Assembly: GCA_019454045.1 (NCBI GenBank)
Contig: SKCR01023354.1
Span: forward strand, 1 to 64,000
Length of the DNA stretch: 64,000 nucleotides
Direction: 5' to 3'
From: Zanthoxylum bungeanum
Taxonomy: Eukaryota; Streptophyta; Magnoliopsida; Sapindales; Rutaceae
The notes under the pieces were generated by a model, which saw only the letters and a list, made by a program, of their open reading frames with translations, was not told where the DNA came from and did not search any database. Of the stretch, positions 10,408 to 22,944 are shown piece by piece (positions within the stretch are counted from its first letter, which is position 1; each line of letters begins with the position of its first letter). Position numbers and translations under genes: made by a program.

Positions 10408-11733
10408 TTTCCTGTAGAATTTCAGCTAACCAGGTATTATTTTCTAAACTCTTCTTCTACTGTTTAAAACATTGGGGACAATGTCTCATTTAGGTTTGGG
10501 GGAGGGAATTAGTTGATCAGTACCTTGTTTTTAGTTTGTGTGTTGTTTTTATTTTTAGTCCAAAATTTTTCGAAAAATACAAAAAAATAAAAAAATAAAA
10601 ATTTTCAAAAATTACAAAAATATATATATTTTTTTTATGTTTTTTGTTTTGACTAAAAATGTGAAATTGGTAAGAGATAGCTGAGTAAGGAGTTTCTACT
10701 CCTGAGACGTATCTCAAGCCTATTTTCGAAATAAGTTAATTGTTGTTTATTTCCTTTAGAATTATTTAATTTGTGAATTCTCCATAAAACGGACTAAAAT
10801 GGATCTTCATATGCAGTTGACAGATATTATCAACATATATAGTAACATACGGACATGAGCTAAAATTGAAAAGTTTGTAAATTCAGTGCTCTAGTTTAAT
10901 TGGAGGAAGCATCTTAAAAAAATGATGGAGTGAGTAAAAAAAAAAAAAAAAATCCGAGATCCGGGTTATTAAGTCTGTAAGGGTGTTTTAACACCTAGTG
11001 CCCTAAAACCAACTGGTTTGGGAGTCACTGGCCCAAAGCTCGTTACATGGATCGAAGATGCTGCAAAAATATATATATTTGAAGCCTGAGTAATTAAGTC
11101 CGTAGGGGTGTCTTAACACCTGGTGCCCTAAAACCAACTGGTTTGGGAGCCACCGACCCAACACTCGCTACATAGACGGAATTTATTGTATATAAATAAA
11201 AAATAGAAAAAAAAATCAAAGAAAAAATCAGAAAAATGAAAAATTATTCCATTGCTGCAAAAAGGTGTTAAATCTGATAGAACTTTAGGACAAAAATATT
11301 ACTCTCTTATCAACTGCACTTATGACTGTTGTGGGAAAAAATGAGTTGTTTAATATTTTGTTGGCTGTGTATATGGAGAATGGTAAAAATAATCGGAGAA
11401 TCTACTTATTCAGTAATTTAGAAAGAAACAAAACAACTAGTAACTTGGAGTAGAAGTTTCACCTGATTAATCACTAACTTCTCTTTTCTCTTGTCTTTTT
11501 GCTTTTGTGTGCATTAGTTTTAACTAACTTTTTACTTTTGTAAAAATGTTTGTGGGTATCATTGCTGTAAGCCCTCACGAGACTACAACTCGTCCACTAA
11601 GGACACCTAGGGGTTTAAAGGCTTGTTGCATATGCTAAATGCAACCGTGATCCCTACGAAAGTGGCTTAGTTTAATTTTATTTTTATTTTTTTGTTTTGC
11701 TCGAGGACTAGCAAGATTTTAGTTTTGGGGGTG
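10408..11733 (+). other. 3' untranslated region of the gypsy element
   Basis: This non-coding stretch has AACATTGGGGACAATG (about 10468-10483) followed by GGTTTGGGGGAGGG, known to me from Athila/Tat-type 3' regions. It also has several A-rich tracts and a diverged direct repeat (listed separately). It ends in the purine tract AGTTTTGGGGGTG at about 11721-11733, directly before the 3' LTR, as expected for the polypurine tract that primes plus-strand DNA synthesis. Confidence 0.75.
10961..11180 (+). repeat. Diverged direct repeat, about 92-97 bp twice
   Basis: Copies at about 10961-11052 and 11084-11180 share TAATTAAGTC/TATTAAGTC, a GGTGTNTTAACACC dyad, GTGCCCTAAAACCAACTGG and TTTGGGAG. They are separated by an A/T-rich spacer. 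The dyad could form a small hairpin. This kind of motif recurs in the 3' region of Athila-like elements as far as I recall. Confidence 0.75.
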
Positions 11734-12591
11734 TGATGAGCGGAAAACATATCAATATTTACCGCCCCTTTAACTTAATATTTTATTTAGTTTCTCGAGT
11801 TTGATGAACGTTTTGATGTGTTTTAGTTTATTTTGCAGATAAAATAATATCGGATCTCAATGAAATCATTTAGGATGAAATATGGGTCAAATAAGGGCAA
11901 TTATTGGACTTGATATTTTAATTTTGGAGATTGGAAACTTGAAAGGGCGTTTTGACGAAGTGCAGTTTTGGAAATTCCAATTTTGCGCATCTTTCGTATT
12001 TTTGGCATAACTTTTTACTCAGATATCAGATTGAGATGATTCAAGTTTCAGATTAAAGAAGACTCAAAGATCTACAACTTTGAAAGACAAAGTAATTTCG
12101 AATTCTGAAGATTTCATGCCCGAAATTGATGAACCAGCCAGAAGTGTGTAGTGTGTAATTATTAAAGTCACTTTCAATCATTTTCAAAGAAAAAAATAAA
12201 TTAATAAATAAATAATAAAAATTATCAAATCATCACCAAACATGATAAGAGATTAGTGGAGCAATTAATAATGGATTTGGAGGAGCAATTAGTGGAGCAA
12301 TTAGTGGAGCAATTAATAATTGATTTGGTGGATGATTTGATGGAGGCAAAATCTTGCCTATAAATACCAAGCCATTTTCTTTTGTCTTTTATTTATTTAT
12401 TTATTTAGCAAATCTACAATCAACCAAATCAATCAAGCAATCATTCTCTTCTCCCTTAATTAGATATCTGTAAATAAATAGATTCAATAATTAATAACAA
12501 CAGTAGGAATTAAGTCCTCGTGGGATCGATATTTTTATACTACTTAAACGATACGTGCGCTTGCGTTATACGTGTGTGTTTACGCCGGTCA
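11734..12591 (+). repeat. 3' LTR of the LOG-carrying gypsy element, internally deleted
   Basis: It starts TGATGAGCGGAAAACAT and ends TTTACGCCGGTCA, 858 bp. It aligns with the 5' LTR at both ends but jumps from the sequence after the TATA-like site (AAGCCATTTTC) to the T-rich part near the end (TTTATTTAGCAAATC). This removes about 840-870 bp. It also has fewer GGAGCAATTAGT repeats than the 5' LTR. Confidence 0.9.
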
Positions 12592-12596
12592 ATATT

Positions 12597-12867
12597 TGAA
12601 GTATATATCTTGATCTTTGATGAGACCATTAATTCTTTAGCCTGTGTTATAGCCTAGCTCAGCTCCTAACAGAACTATTCCTAATCTTATTAGGATTATT
12701 ATCGATCCAAAAGGCTTCTATTGCTGCCTCAGCCGCATCAATAATCCACTTTTATTGTTTATACGGTAACAATATCTTGCTTGGAAGATTTCCAGCTCAC
12801 TGTTTCGTTATTCAAACTGTATATTACCTTTATTATGACTTATAGTCATTTTTATCGGTTAGGAAAC
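12597..12867 (-). mobile_element. Degenerate RNase H region of copia insertion 2 (right part)
   Basis: This continues 6015-6194 after the gypsy insertion. It matches 23120-23390 and 48340-48600, the 3' end of the broken pol of this family. The segment around 12645-12670 carries the same small deletion as those copies, which removes the part encoding the CDN motif of RNase H. It is cut at 12867/12868 by a plus-strand copy of the same family. Confidence 0.8.
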
Positions 12868-14895
12868 TGTTGGAAAATTATGACCCATAGTGTCACTATT
12901 TGTACAGATCATGGTGTTGTTGTACAAATTAACTATGTGACAAAGGAGATTGCACTCTTATCATTTGTGATTAGATCACCTAGATGTATAAATGATGAGA
13001 GGTCCTTATGATTTGTTCCTGGATTAAGAATGATATGAGACAGTATCAATCCACGACGGATAAATCATTAAATATCCCTAGTCAGAGTATTATCGAGATT
13101 GGACATCGATAAATACGAAAAAGACTAGTATTACACTTGTGCGCGTTGTGAGGGCATAACGACATAGTTCTCATATATTTGGGTATAGGATACTCATGCA
13201 AGTGTAATAGGAGGTTGTGTTTTACCGATGGTACGGGAAACAACTTCGCTCTGGATAGACCCCCTCGGAATTCCATTGGTAGTATGACTATGTGTCTATG
13301 GAAGTACGAAATCAGGGTAGGTGTATTTGGTCTTAACCTGAGACTTGCACCGCTAATGCTTGCGACAATCAATATACTTTGGTTGCGGTCGTCCAGGGCT
13401 TTAACAGGTTCTGTGTACGCCTATGCTGGGTATATTGAGAATCGTAGTGTGTTGGGTGTGATGTCAAGAAGGAAGTGTCACTCCAGTCATATGGAGATGA
13501 TGGTCACGTAGGATACGGTACTAGTACTCTTAAGTAGTGCAGTCATCGGGATAAAATGACAAGGTCATCTTTATCCGATATAGAGACTAGTTACCAAACA
13601 TCTGATATGTGCTTCGTACGGGGCAGACACAATTCCAACGACAGGCCTAGCACGTGATCATCCGATACTGGATCGACATACACAATACTACGTATACTAC
13701 GCCTGATATAGATCCTTACATTCCTGTAAGGATATTTCTGGAGAATTGGGTAGGCATGGCGTTTTGCTAGAAGCCAACCTTGTCTTGTAAATCGGTACAA
13801 ACGTAGAACTAGGTACTTACGTGTTCGGATAGTGCGAAGACCGAATTTATTGCCAACATATCCGGGGATCTCATGGGTCGCTTCCCAAAGATTCACCGAT
13901 GACGTATGACTCGCACTTTAATTAATCTGAGAGAGAAAATTAATCTGGATTAATTGCGGAGATATTTTATCTGGGATAAAATATCATTTAAAGAGAGATA
14001 ACGATTAATTTGGAATTAATCGATAAATTAATATATTTGATATATTATACGAAATTAGATTTCGACACGGAATTAAAATTAGATTTTAATTCGGGCGAAC
14101 GAGTTAATTTAGAATTAATTCATTAGCGACGTGAATAGTGATTTCGCTAGGTAAAATCATTTAATTACGTCGCAACAGATAATTCGTTAATTTGGAATTA
14201 ACGAACCCGAGCCCGAGATTATTTGCGAGCGCATTCGCATTTCGAATTCGAGTGCGGCACGCAAGTCAAATCAAGCGTCAAATTGCTAGTCGTATCTAGC
14301 GTCACGTCATCCGTCAATCAAGTGATAGATGTCTTTCACTTTGAGTGATTGACGCCAGTCACTATTCATTGATTGATGGATTGATGGAGTGATGTGTGTG
14401 GTTGGCAAGCATTTATGGCTTGATTTTTTGAAAAAATCAAAAGTGGTATATGTTAATTGATTTTTGGAAATCAATTAGTCAACACACAAACAACTCTCTC
14501 TTTCTATCATCTCTCTCTCTCTCGCCCATGTAGGGCTCTTTTCTCACTGGTTTTGGCAGTTCACTGCCATGAGCCAAGAGGAAAAGGGAAGCTTAGAGTC
14601 GCGATTTTGTGGCAAAATCGGGAGTGCTAGCACACTACGAAGTCATGCGAAGGTGATAGGGAATTACACCCATGAGCCGGGAATCATTTGACAAAGCTTG
14701 GAGCTTGACGAAGATGATCAAACCATGGCCGAAAATCAGTGAGCTGTGACAGTCCACTGCCGAGCAGAAAATCAGATTTTGTTGCCTCGCGCGTCGCTCA
14801 ACCGATCGATATAAGTATTCCGCAACTTCGTTGATTTGTATTTGCACTTGTTTCATGCTTGTTTAATGATCTTGGGACCTTAGCAAACACCAACA
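12868..14895 (+). repeat. 5' LTR of copia family, insertion 3
   Basis: It runs from TGTTGGAAAATTATGACCC to GCAAACACCAACA, 2028 bp, in plus orientation. It is followed directly by ATGGTATCAAAGC, the primer site. It contains the conserved central block (sense frame at 13179-13511) and the AT-rich dyad series at about 13920-14210. Left flank is GAAAC; the far end of the element is not in the window, so the duplication cannot be tested. Confidence 0.88.
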
Positions 14896-14896
14896 A

Positions 14897-14908
14897 TGGT
14901 ATCAAAGC
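14897..14908 (+). other. Primer-binding site, tRNA-Met type
   Basis: TGGTATCAAAGC lies one base after the LTR and differs by one base from TGGTATCAGAGC, the usual plant copia site complementary to initiator tRNA-Met. The same site is seen in reverse next to the 5' LTRs at 1378 and 28814, and in a more diverged form at 53975. Confidence 0.85.
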
Positions 14909-16428
14909 AAGCTTGAGCATGAAAATGATTAGGGCTTAAAATTTGGGTAAAATTGTGTTTGAGCATGATTTATGAAATTGGATGAATGAATATGTTTAAA
15001 TATGTTTTAATTAAGGATTGATTAGATCAATTTGAAGAAATTATGATTGGATCATTTTTTCCCCAAATTTTTGTGTTGGCCGAATGGTTGGAAGCCCTCA
15101 TTGTCTTGGAATTTTTTGATTTTTTGTTCATTGGATGAATTGGAATCATTCGGGAATGTTGATTTAATGTAGATTGTGGATTTAATTGGATTGAAACCGA
15201 ATCAGACACAAATTGCCCAAATTGTCGAGAATGAAATAGCATGTAATTGGGTTTGATTTTTGATGAAATGTGTTGGACATGTTTTGTTGTTAATAAGCAT
15301 GATTAATTAGGCTAATTGATGTTTTAGAAATGTTAATTGGATAATTAATTATGTGATGCACTTTGTTTAATTAAATTATGAAATTGGATTTTTATGGTTT
15401 AATTAAATTGAGCTTAAAATTTGATTTGGGCTTATTGGGCTTGGTTGTACTAAGTTGGGTTTAGGCAAAATCGGTTGGATCCAATTGGGCCCAAAACAGC
15501 TTCCATAAAGCCCAAATGCGACTAATGGACCTTTAAAATTTAATTGGGCCTAATGGGCCAAAATTGATTTCTGGGCTTATGGGGTAATTCCCGGATTGGA
15601 CTTTGGTTATTGGGTTCGATCCGAGTTGACCAAAAGTCCACGCCTTAAAGAAATTAATTAAAAGCTCATTAGACTTTAATTAAATTAACATTGGACGTTA
15701 ATCGGGCTTTGAGACCCGTAACGATTAAATTTGGAATTTAAGTCGTAAATGTTTATTAATAAAGTGTGGTATTTAATTTGGAATTAAATAGTGAATTAGA
15801 ATTAAATACAAATTGAATTGGATTTAATTTTTTAGTTTAATTTAATTCAAGAATTCGTACTTTGAGTGCTTATTCGCAAAACGAGTTTGACTCGAGCAAA
15901 ATCAAATCGTTGTTTGAACATTGGATGGTCATTAATTATCAGATTAATTAATTTGATTAGATTGATTGATAACATGCTTGTGTGAATACATGGTTGCGAT
16001 GCATGAATAATGTATATCGGATGGATATTAGATGGGTGGGGTAATTTTAGAAATTGTTGTAATAAATTTGATTTATTAATTGGACCTGCGTGTCCAGCCT
16101 TATCACCTCCTTATTCTTTGTATTCTCTTCTCACCTATTCCCCTCAATGTAAATGAGGTTTCTTTAGAAGTGTAGTGTAACGGGTAGAAGTAAATACTTG
16201 TGCTAGCGGGAGAGAGAAATGAAGAGATTTGATCTAGGATCAATGTGTAAAGTATCCATCCGCATATCATTATTATTTTACATACGCGCTTTATTATGTG
16301 TTTAGAATGCATTTTTAAGGGTGTATGATGATGAGACCTTAACAAAGATAATAAATTGGTTGCCAATTTGCACTCGAAAAACCATCGCAAAATATTAAGC
16401 GTTTTTCCTTCCATTGAGTGATTCTCAC

Positions 16429-16632
16429 TCAAGATCCGAGACTGGCATTGGCTTGTTGGCCAAAGTCAAGGCCTTTGTCCGTCGAGGATGTGTTTGAATC
16501 ATGAAGGCTTTGTTCCATATTGGTGTCTTGTCCAAGTTGTGGTTTGTTGGCCAAAGTCAAGACCACTTCTTGTCCATCGACATTGATTATGAAGCTTTCC
16601 ATGGTCAATGGGTCGCGCTTAACTGGGATCAC
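16429..16632 (-). other. Antisense ORF conserved in copia leaders (copy 1)
   Basis: This frame of 67 codons begins MIPVKRDPLTMESF and ends GQQANASLGS. It is antisense to the element. Nearly the same frame is open at 27080-27283 and 52212-52415. I recognise no domain. It may be a captured sequence, a by-product of a conserved RNA structure, or chance. Expression is unknown. Confidence 0.4.
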
Positions 16633-17052
16633 TAAGTTTGTTGTGTCAAAGCCAAGGCTTAGTTGATTCAGAGGAAAAATGTTAGGTAATACATTGGATG
16701 TATTGGCATATATAAGATATATGTTTCGGACTTGGATGTCCCCCTACTGGATCTAGGAATTGGATTGGATCCAATTGATCTTAGAGATCTACCTAGTTAA
16801 TTATCATACAATTTGTTGGCCAAAGTCAAGATTGTGTGATATTTAACGGGATCCTAGCCCACTAGGAAACACGGTTCCCGAGTACTCGACAGAGGGTTAG
16901 AGGCTCGCCGAAAAATAGTGGGAGGCAAGAATTGAATTTGCAATATTCATTTAATTACTTGCCATACGCGCTCAACAAAAATATCATTCGTCAAATAAAT
17001 TAAATGTTAGTTGGACTAATATTTAAACGTTGTTTTAATTAATAGCTGGACT

Positions 17053-19042
17053 TGTTAGTGTTCCTAGAACATGCCAAGGACCTAATAAGCAAGAAAAGGT
17101 GTTCATAAATTCATTATAAGTTGCGAAATTACTTACATTGAATGGATTTGAGCTTTTAAAATTTTTGAGAAGAAGATCTCCAAGATCATTCCTTTGTGTT
17201 GATTCCAAACTTTGAGTTGTGAATGAAGATCTCCAAGATCCAACCTTTGTGTTGATTCCAAGCTTTGAGTTGTTTCCCTATCACCTTTGTTGATTCCTTG
17301 AAGTGCTAGCTAACTTGATTTTGCCACAAAATCAAAGAGAGAATATGAAGAAGCTCACGCCCAAAGCCATGTGTGCTAGGGTTTGTGTTTTGTGAGATGT
17401 GTTTCCAAATGAGAGAGATAGATGCCTTTTGGTAAAAACCAATTTATCTTTTTCACCTACACAAGGTGGTTGGGTAAATGGTTTCACCAAAACCATTCCA
17501 AGGTGGTTGGAAAGTGGATGGTTTGGCATAAATGCCAACTACCCTCCCAACTACCACATGTGAAGTGGGCCCCACATTTGAATTAAAAATTCAAATGTCT
17601 CTACGAATATTTACCGCGGCTCGGATCCGTTTAATCCGATTAAACGAACTTTCGTCGCTAAATAATTAAATCTAATTTAATTAAATAAAGATGCCTCGCA
17701 AATATATTACGAAATTCGTTTACGAATTAATTCTAAATTAATTCGTTCGTTCGTATTAAAGTCCGACTTTAATTTCGCAATGAAATCCAATTCATATTAA
17801 TATATCCGATATATTAATTTTAGCCCATACGAAAAAATTAAATAGAAAAATCAAATTTAACTATTAAATTTTTTTTACCGATTAATTCCAAATTAATCGC
17901 GTTCTCTCTCTTCCGAATACATTTAATACCAGATTAAATAAAGCTTCGATTAATCCCAGATTAATTTTCTCTCTCTTAATTAATCTGAGATTAATTCTAA
18001 TCGATTCAACTGTCATCGGTGAATCTTTGGGAAGCGACCCAAGAGATCTCTGGATATGTTGGTAGTAAATCCGGTTATTGGACTATCCGATAAAGTGAGT
18101 ACCTCGTACCACGTGCTTACCGATTTAAAAGACATGGTTGGCTTCTAGCAAAGCACCGTGCCTACCCAATTCTCCAGAAATATTCTTACTGGAATATATA
18201 ATCTATGTCAGACGTAGTATACGTAATATTGTGTATAGCGATCCAGTATCAGATGTCACATGGAAGGCCTGGGGCTGGAATAGTGTCTGACCCGTACGAA
18301 GCACATATCGGATATCAAGCAACTAGTCTCTTTGAATCGGATAATCATGACTTTGTCATATTATCCCGATGGTTGCAACACAATAGAGAACTAGTTCTGA
18401 ATCCCTGCGTGATCATCATCTCCATATGTCTGAAGTGATACTTCCATCTTGACATCACATCCAATACACTACGATTCTCAATAAACCCAATAGAGGCGTA
18501 CACAGAACCTGTTAAAGCCCTGGACGACCAAAACCAAAGTTTACTGATTGTCGCAAGTACTAGCGATTCAAGTCTCAGGTTAAGACCAAATACACCTACC
18601 CTGAAGCGGACTCCCATAGACACATATACATACTTCCAATGGGATTCCGTGGGGTCTATCCAGAGCGAAGCTGTTTTCCATACCATCGGTAAAACACAAC
18701 CTCCTATCGCACTTGCATAAGTATCCAATACTTAAATAAATAAGAACTATGCCGTTATGCCCTCATAACGCGCACAAGTGCAATACTAGTCTATTCCGCA
18801 TTATCGATGTCCAATCTCGATAATACTACGACTAGGGATATTTAATGATTAAACCTTTATGGATTGATACTGTCTCATATCATCTCAATCCGGAACTAAT
18901 CATAAAGACTTTTACCATTTATATATCAAAGAAAATAAATTACAAAACGGTAAAAGGCATTTTCATTACGAAATAGTTAATTTTGTACAAAAACACAATG
19001 TCTTTTACAAATAGTGATGCTATGGGTCATAATTGTCTAACA
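17053..19042 (-). repeat. 3' LTR of copia family, insertion 4
   Basis: On the plus strand it runs from TGTTAGTGTTCCTAG to AATTGTCTAACA, 1990 bp. It is followed by ATCTCCCACTTGGC, the reversed polypurine tract. Its left flank GGACT (17048-17052) is leader sequence of insertion 3, so it landed in that element. It is more diverged from the other LTRs than they are from each other, and uses TGTTAG/CTAACA termini. Confidence 0.85.
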
Positions 19043-19113
19043 ATCTCCCACTTGGCCTAAAGCCAGTCACTCAAGCATCTAATACCTGAACTATGTATAT
19101 GTCTCTCAAACTT

Positions 19114-20151
19114 TTACTGTGAAATAGCTTTTGTCAGCGGATCTGCAATGTTGTCATCTGATGCGACCTTCTCGATCTTCACATCGCCACGATGTATGAT
19201 CTCACGAATCAGATGGAAACGTCGAAGAACATCCTTGGATCGTTGATGATACCGCGGTTCCTTAGCGTGCGCTATAGCCCCGTTATTGTCACAATATAAT
19301 GGAATAGGCTCATCTGCTAACAGGACTACTCCTAATCCAATTAGGAATTTACGGATCCAAACTACCTCTTTTGCTGCTTCAGCTGCAGCAATATACTCAA
19401 CTTCTATTGTTGAATCAGCAACAGTCTCTTGCTTGGAAGATTTCCAGCTTACTGCTCCGTTGTTCAAACAAAATATGTACCCGGATTGTGACTTAGAGTC
19501 GTCTTTATCGGTTTGGAAACTTGCATCGGTATACCCAGTTACCTCAAGTTCTCCATCTCCATAAACTAAGAAAGCATCTTTAGTTCGTCTAAGATACTTA
19601 AGGATGTTCTTAACCGCCATCCAGTGACCATCACCTAGATCGGCCTGATAGCGACTACACATGCTCAAAGCATACGAGACATCAGGTCGCGTACATATCA
19701 TGGCATACATGATCGATCCGACTGCCGAGGCGAATGGTATCCGACTCATGCTGTTTCTCTCATTTTGAGTTTTAGGACACATGTCCTTAGATAGAGTGAT
19801 ACCATGTGATACTGGTAACAGTCCCCTCTTGGACTGATCCATGTTGAATCTTTTCAACACTTTGTCAATGTACGTGCTCTGGGAGAGTCCAAACAGCTTT
19901 CTAGATCTATCCCGGTAGATCTTTATTCCTAAAATATAGGCTGCTTCTCCCAGATCTTTCATGAAGAATTTTAATGAAAGCCAAGCTTTCACCGATGTTA
20001 ACATGGGAATGTCATTGCCCATAAGCAATACATCATCAACATAAAGGACAATAAAAGTCAGTGCTCTCCCACTAACCTTTTTATATACACAAGGATCATA
20101 TTCGTTTTGAATGAAATCATATTCTTTCATGATCTCATCAAAACATTGGTG
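19114..20151 (-). pseudogene. Copia reverse transcriptase-RNase H, 5'-truncated but open
   Basis: This is the C-terminal part of a Ty1/copia polyprotein, about 345 codons without a stop. It shows the reverse transcriptase core YVDDVLLMG, DLGEAAYILGIKIYRDRS and the PDVSYALSMCSRY segment. RNase H features follow: GYTDASFQ, SGYIFCLNNGAVSWKSSKQ, EVEYIAAAEAAKEVVW, PLYCDNNGAIA and NIADPLTKA at the end. The sequence resembles the Angela/TAR-Tork side of the superfamily, an assignment from memory. The upstream polymerase, integrase and Gag are lost at the junction near 20151, where GC-rich hAT-like DNA begins, so no complete protein can be made. It is the only member of its family here with open pol. 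Confidence 0.92.
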
Positions 20152-21091
20152 GCGGCCCGCCATTCGAGGCAGACTTCCTTGAGGCGGGCGTCTCGATCGG
20201 AAAATCGAAAAAAATTAAAATCATAATATCAGCATAATAAAAACATCAACAATCCAAAATACATTCATATATCCATCATTCATAGTATGTTCAAAAAACA
20301 ATTGATAACTAATCCCTAAATAAGCTATCATTTGTGTCTAGCGGCATGAAACTTGGGTCAAAATCCCTCTCATCAAAATCAGTTCTTAGTTCTCACAATT
20401 AAATAGCAACTACAAGTCTACAAAACAATTGCAAACTTAAAGAAACCTACCAACTACAACTCCAACTCAACACATCAATTGAAAACATACTCTGTCTAGC
20501 AACTACAACAACAACTCCAATTCTTACCTAGCAACTACAACTCCAATTCTCAGTTCTCACCTTCTCTGCCTTGGTTGTTTTAGAGAGAAAACAGACAGAA
20601 GCCTATCAAGCAGCAACTATCTAATTCAAAACCTAATTCAAAACAGATTCAGAGAGACGAGCAGGGAAAAAGATTGAGACAAATAAGAAACCTAATACCC
20701 AAATCAAAAACCCTAATACTCACTGATTTCCCAGGAAACAAATAAGAAACCTAATACCTAAATAAAAAACCCTAATACTCACTGCTTCTCATAAAAAACC
20801 CTAATACCCAACATACCAGAAAATTTAAATCAAGGAAAGATCGTTAAGCGATGAGAGAGAGAGCAGAAATGATCGACGATAGAGAAAGAGCATAAACGAT
20901 CGACGAGAGAGAGAGCAGAAAATTTGCTTATTTTTTTTATATTGAAATCGAAACAACGACGTTTTAGGGCTCCAAAACGTCATAGTTTCGATTTAAAAAA
21001 TTTAAAAAAAAAAATCCCTGCGAGTGAGGCGGTCTCCTAGCGTAAGAAGCGGCCAAATTGAAGAAACCGCAAGAAGCGGCCGCCTCAACGC
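20152..21091. mobile_element. hAT-like non-autonomous element remnant, left part
   Basis: It begins with GC-rich GGCGGCCCGCC and later has GCGGCCGCCTC near 21075-21087. In between is an AT-rich stretch of about 800 bp with no gene. It is interrupted at 21091/21092 by the complete copia element (duplication AACGC). It continues at 30807-30872, ending in a GTTTTTTAAAACACTA terminus like the hAT-like ends at 39587. No left terminal repeat or 8-bp duplication was found, so the left border is uncertain. Confidence 0.5.
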
Positions 21092-22944
21092 TGTTGGGTT
21101 TCTAGGTTTGTCCCCAAGATCGATTCAAGAATAGAAACATGTGTGAATACTCAAAAGAAGTATGGCGGAATCATACTTACATTGATCGGCTTTTGCGATG
21201 CGAGGAACAACAAAATCTTCAAGCTTTTCCTCCATGAAGCTCACGGTTTTTTGCCTCCATTTTGTGCTCAATTTGCTCGGCCAAGCTCCAAGCTTGGGTG
21301 TGCATTCCATGCCCATGGGTGGGTTTCCCTATCACCTTCGTAAGACTCCTAATGTGTGCTAGAACTTGGAAAAATTTGCCGCAAATCTTTCCCTATTCAT
21401 CTTCTTCTTTCTCGGCAATTACAGAAATTTGGAGAAGAAAATGGCCCAAGGCCGAGAGATGAGAAAGAGAGTGAGAAGAGATTGTGTTTTTGTGTGTTTT
21501 GTACCTAATACACAAAATGAAAGTCAAATACCAAAAATAATAAAAGAAATGGTAAATGTCTTTCAAGCCATCACATAAGTGTGTTGCACACTCAACCATC
21601 AACCAACAACTTCCATCACAATAAAGTGATAAAGTTGACTAGTGATGTGACGCTTGATGTGACATGTGGGCCCCACTTGATTCGAAATGCGAGTGGGCCC
21701 GCAAACACTCCCTGGCTCGGGTTCGCTAATTCCGAATTAACGAACTTTCTTTTGCGACGTAATTAAATCAAATTTAATTAAATAATTATACCTAGCATAA
21801 TTACTATTAACGTCGCTAACGAATTAATTCTAAATTTACTCGTTCGCTCGAATTAAAATCTAATTTTAATTCCGCGTCGAAATCTAATTTCGTATAATAT
21901 ATCGAATATATTATTTTATCGATTAATTCCAAATTAATCGTTCTCTCTCTTTAAATAATATTTTATTCCAGATAAAATATCTCCGTAATTAATCCTAGAT
22001 TAATTTTCTCTCTCTTAGAATTAATCCCAGATTAATAAAGTGCGAGTCATACGTCATCGGTGAATCTTCGGTAAGCGACCCATGAGATCCCCGGATATGT
22101 TGGCAGTAAATCCGGTCGTCGGACTATCCGAACACGTACGTACCTAGTACTACGTTTTTACCGATTTACAAGACATGGTTGGTTCTAGCAAAGCACCGTG
22201 CCTACCCAATTCTCCAGAAATATTCTTAAAGGAATATGTTATCTATATCAGGCGTAGTATACATAGTATTGCGTATTACGATCCAGTATCAGATGTCACG
22301 TGCTAGGTCTGTGGCTGAAATTGTGTCTGCCCCGTACGAAGCACATATCGGATCTCTGGTAACTAGTCTCTATAATCGGATAATCATAACCTAGTCATAT
22401 TATCCCGATAGCTGCAGCATAAAAGAGCACAAGTTCCGTATCCTACGTGATCATCATCTCCACTATGACTGGAGTGATACTTCCATCTTGACATCACACC
22501 CAATACACTACGATTCTCAATAGACACATAGTCATACTACCAATGGAATTCTGAGGGGTCTATCCAGAGCGAAGCTGTTCTCGTACCATCGGTAAACACA
22601 ACCTCATATTACACTTGCATGAGTATCCAATACCCAAATATATGAGAACTATGCTGTTATGCTCCCACAACGCGCACAAGTGTAATACTAGTCTTTTACG
22701 CATTATCGATGTCCGATCTCGATAATACTCTGACTAGGGATATTTAGTGATTAAACCTTCGTGGATTGATACTGTCTCATATCATCTCAATCCGGAACTA
22801 ATCATAAGGACCTTTTATCATTTATACATCTTGGTAATCTAATTACAAATGATAAAAAACAATTTCCTTTGTCACATAGTTAATTTGTACAACAACACCA
22901 AGATTTGTACAAATAGTGATGCTATAGGTCATAATTGTCCAACA
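21092..22944 (-). repeat. 3' LTR of copia insertion 5
   Basis: It runs TGTTGGGTTTCTAGG to AATTGTCCAACA on the plus strand, 1853 bp. It lacks about 130 bp of the central conserved block (junction near 22520) that the 5' partner retains at about 30241-30376. Confidence 0.9.

Larger units (their letters stand above)
6195..12591 (+). mobile_element. Non-autonomous Ty3/gypsy (Athila/Tat-like) element carrying a LOG gene
   Basis: This is a complete LTR retrotransposon of 6397 bp with TG...CA LTRs at 6195-7917 and 11734-12591 and a perfect 5-bp duplication ATATT (6190-6194 and 12592-12596). The primer site matches the 3' end of plant tRNA-Asp. The polypurine tract TTTTGGGGGTG abuts the 3' LTR. The interior has a gag-like frame, the GGGAGGCAACCCA and ATTGGGGACAATG motifs that I recall from Athila/Tat-type 3' regions, and a LOG-like cytokinin riboside monophosphate phosphoribohydrolase sequence. 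I see no protease, reverse transcriptase, RNase H or integrase, so any movement would need proteins from another element. It is inserted in the pol remnant of copia insertion 2. Confidence 0.92.
14896..17052 (+). mobile_element. Leader region of copia insertion 3
   Basis: About 2.1 kb of non-coding, AT-rich leader lies between the primer site and the expected gag start. It is cut at 17052/17053 by another member of the family. It contains three copies of TTTGTTGGCCAAAGTCAAG-type sequence at about 16452-16470, 16543-16561 and 16812-16830. A minus-strand (antisense) frame at 16429-16632 is conserved in other leaders. No sense-strand Gag is present in what remains. Confidence 0.8.
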
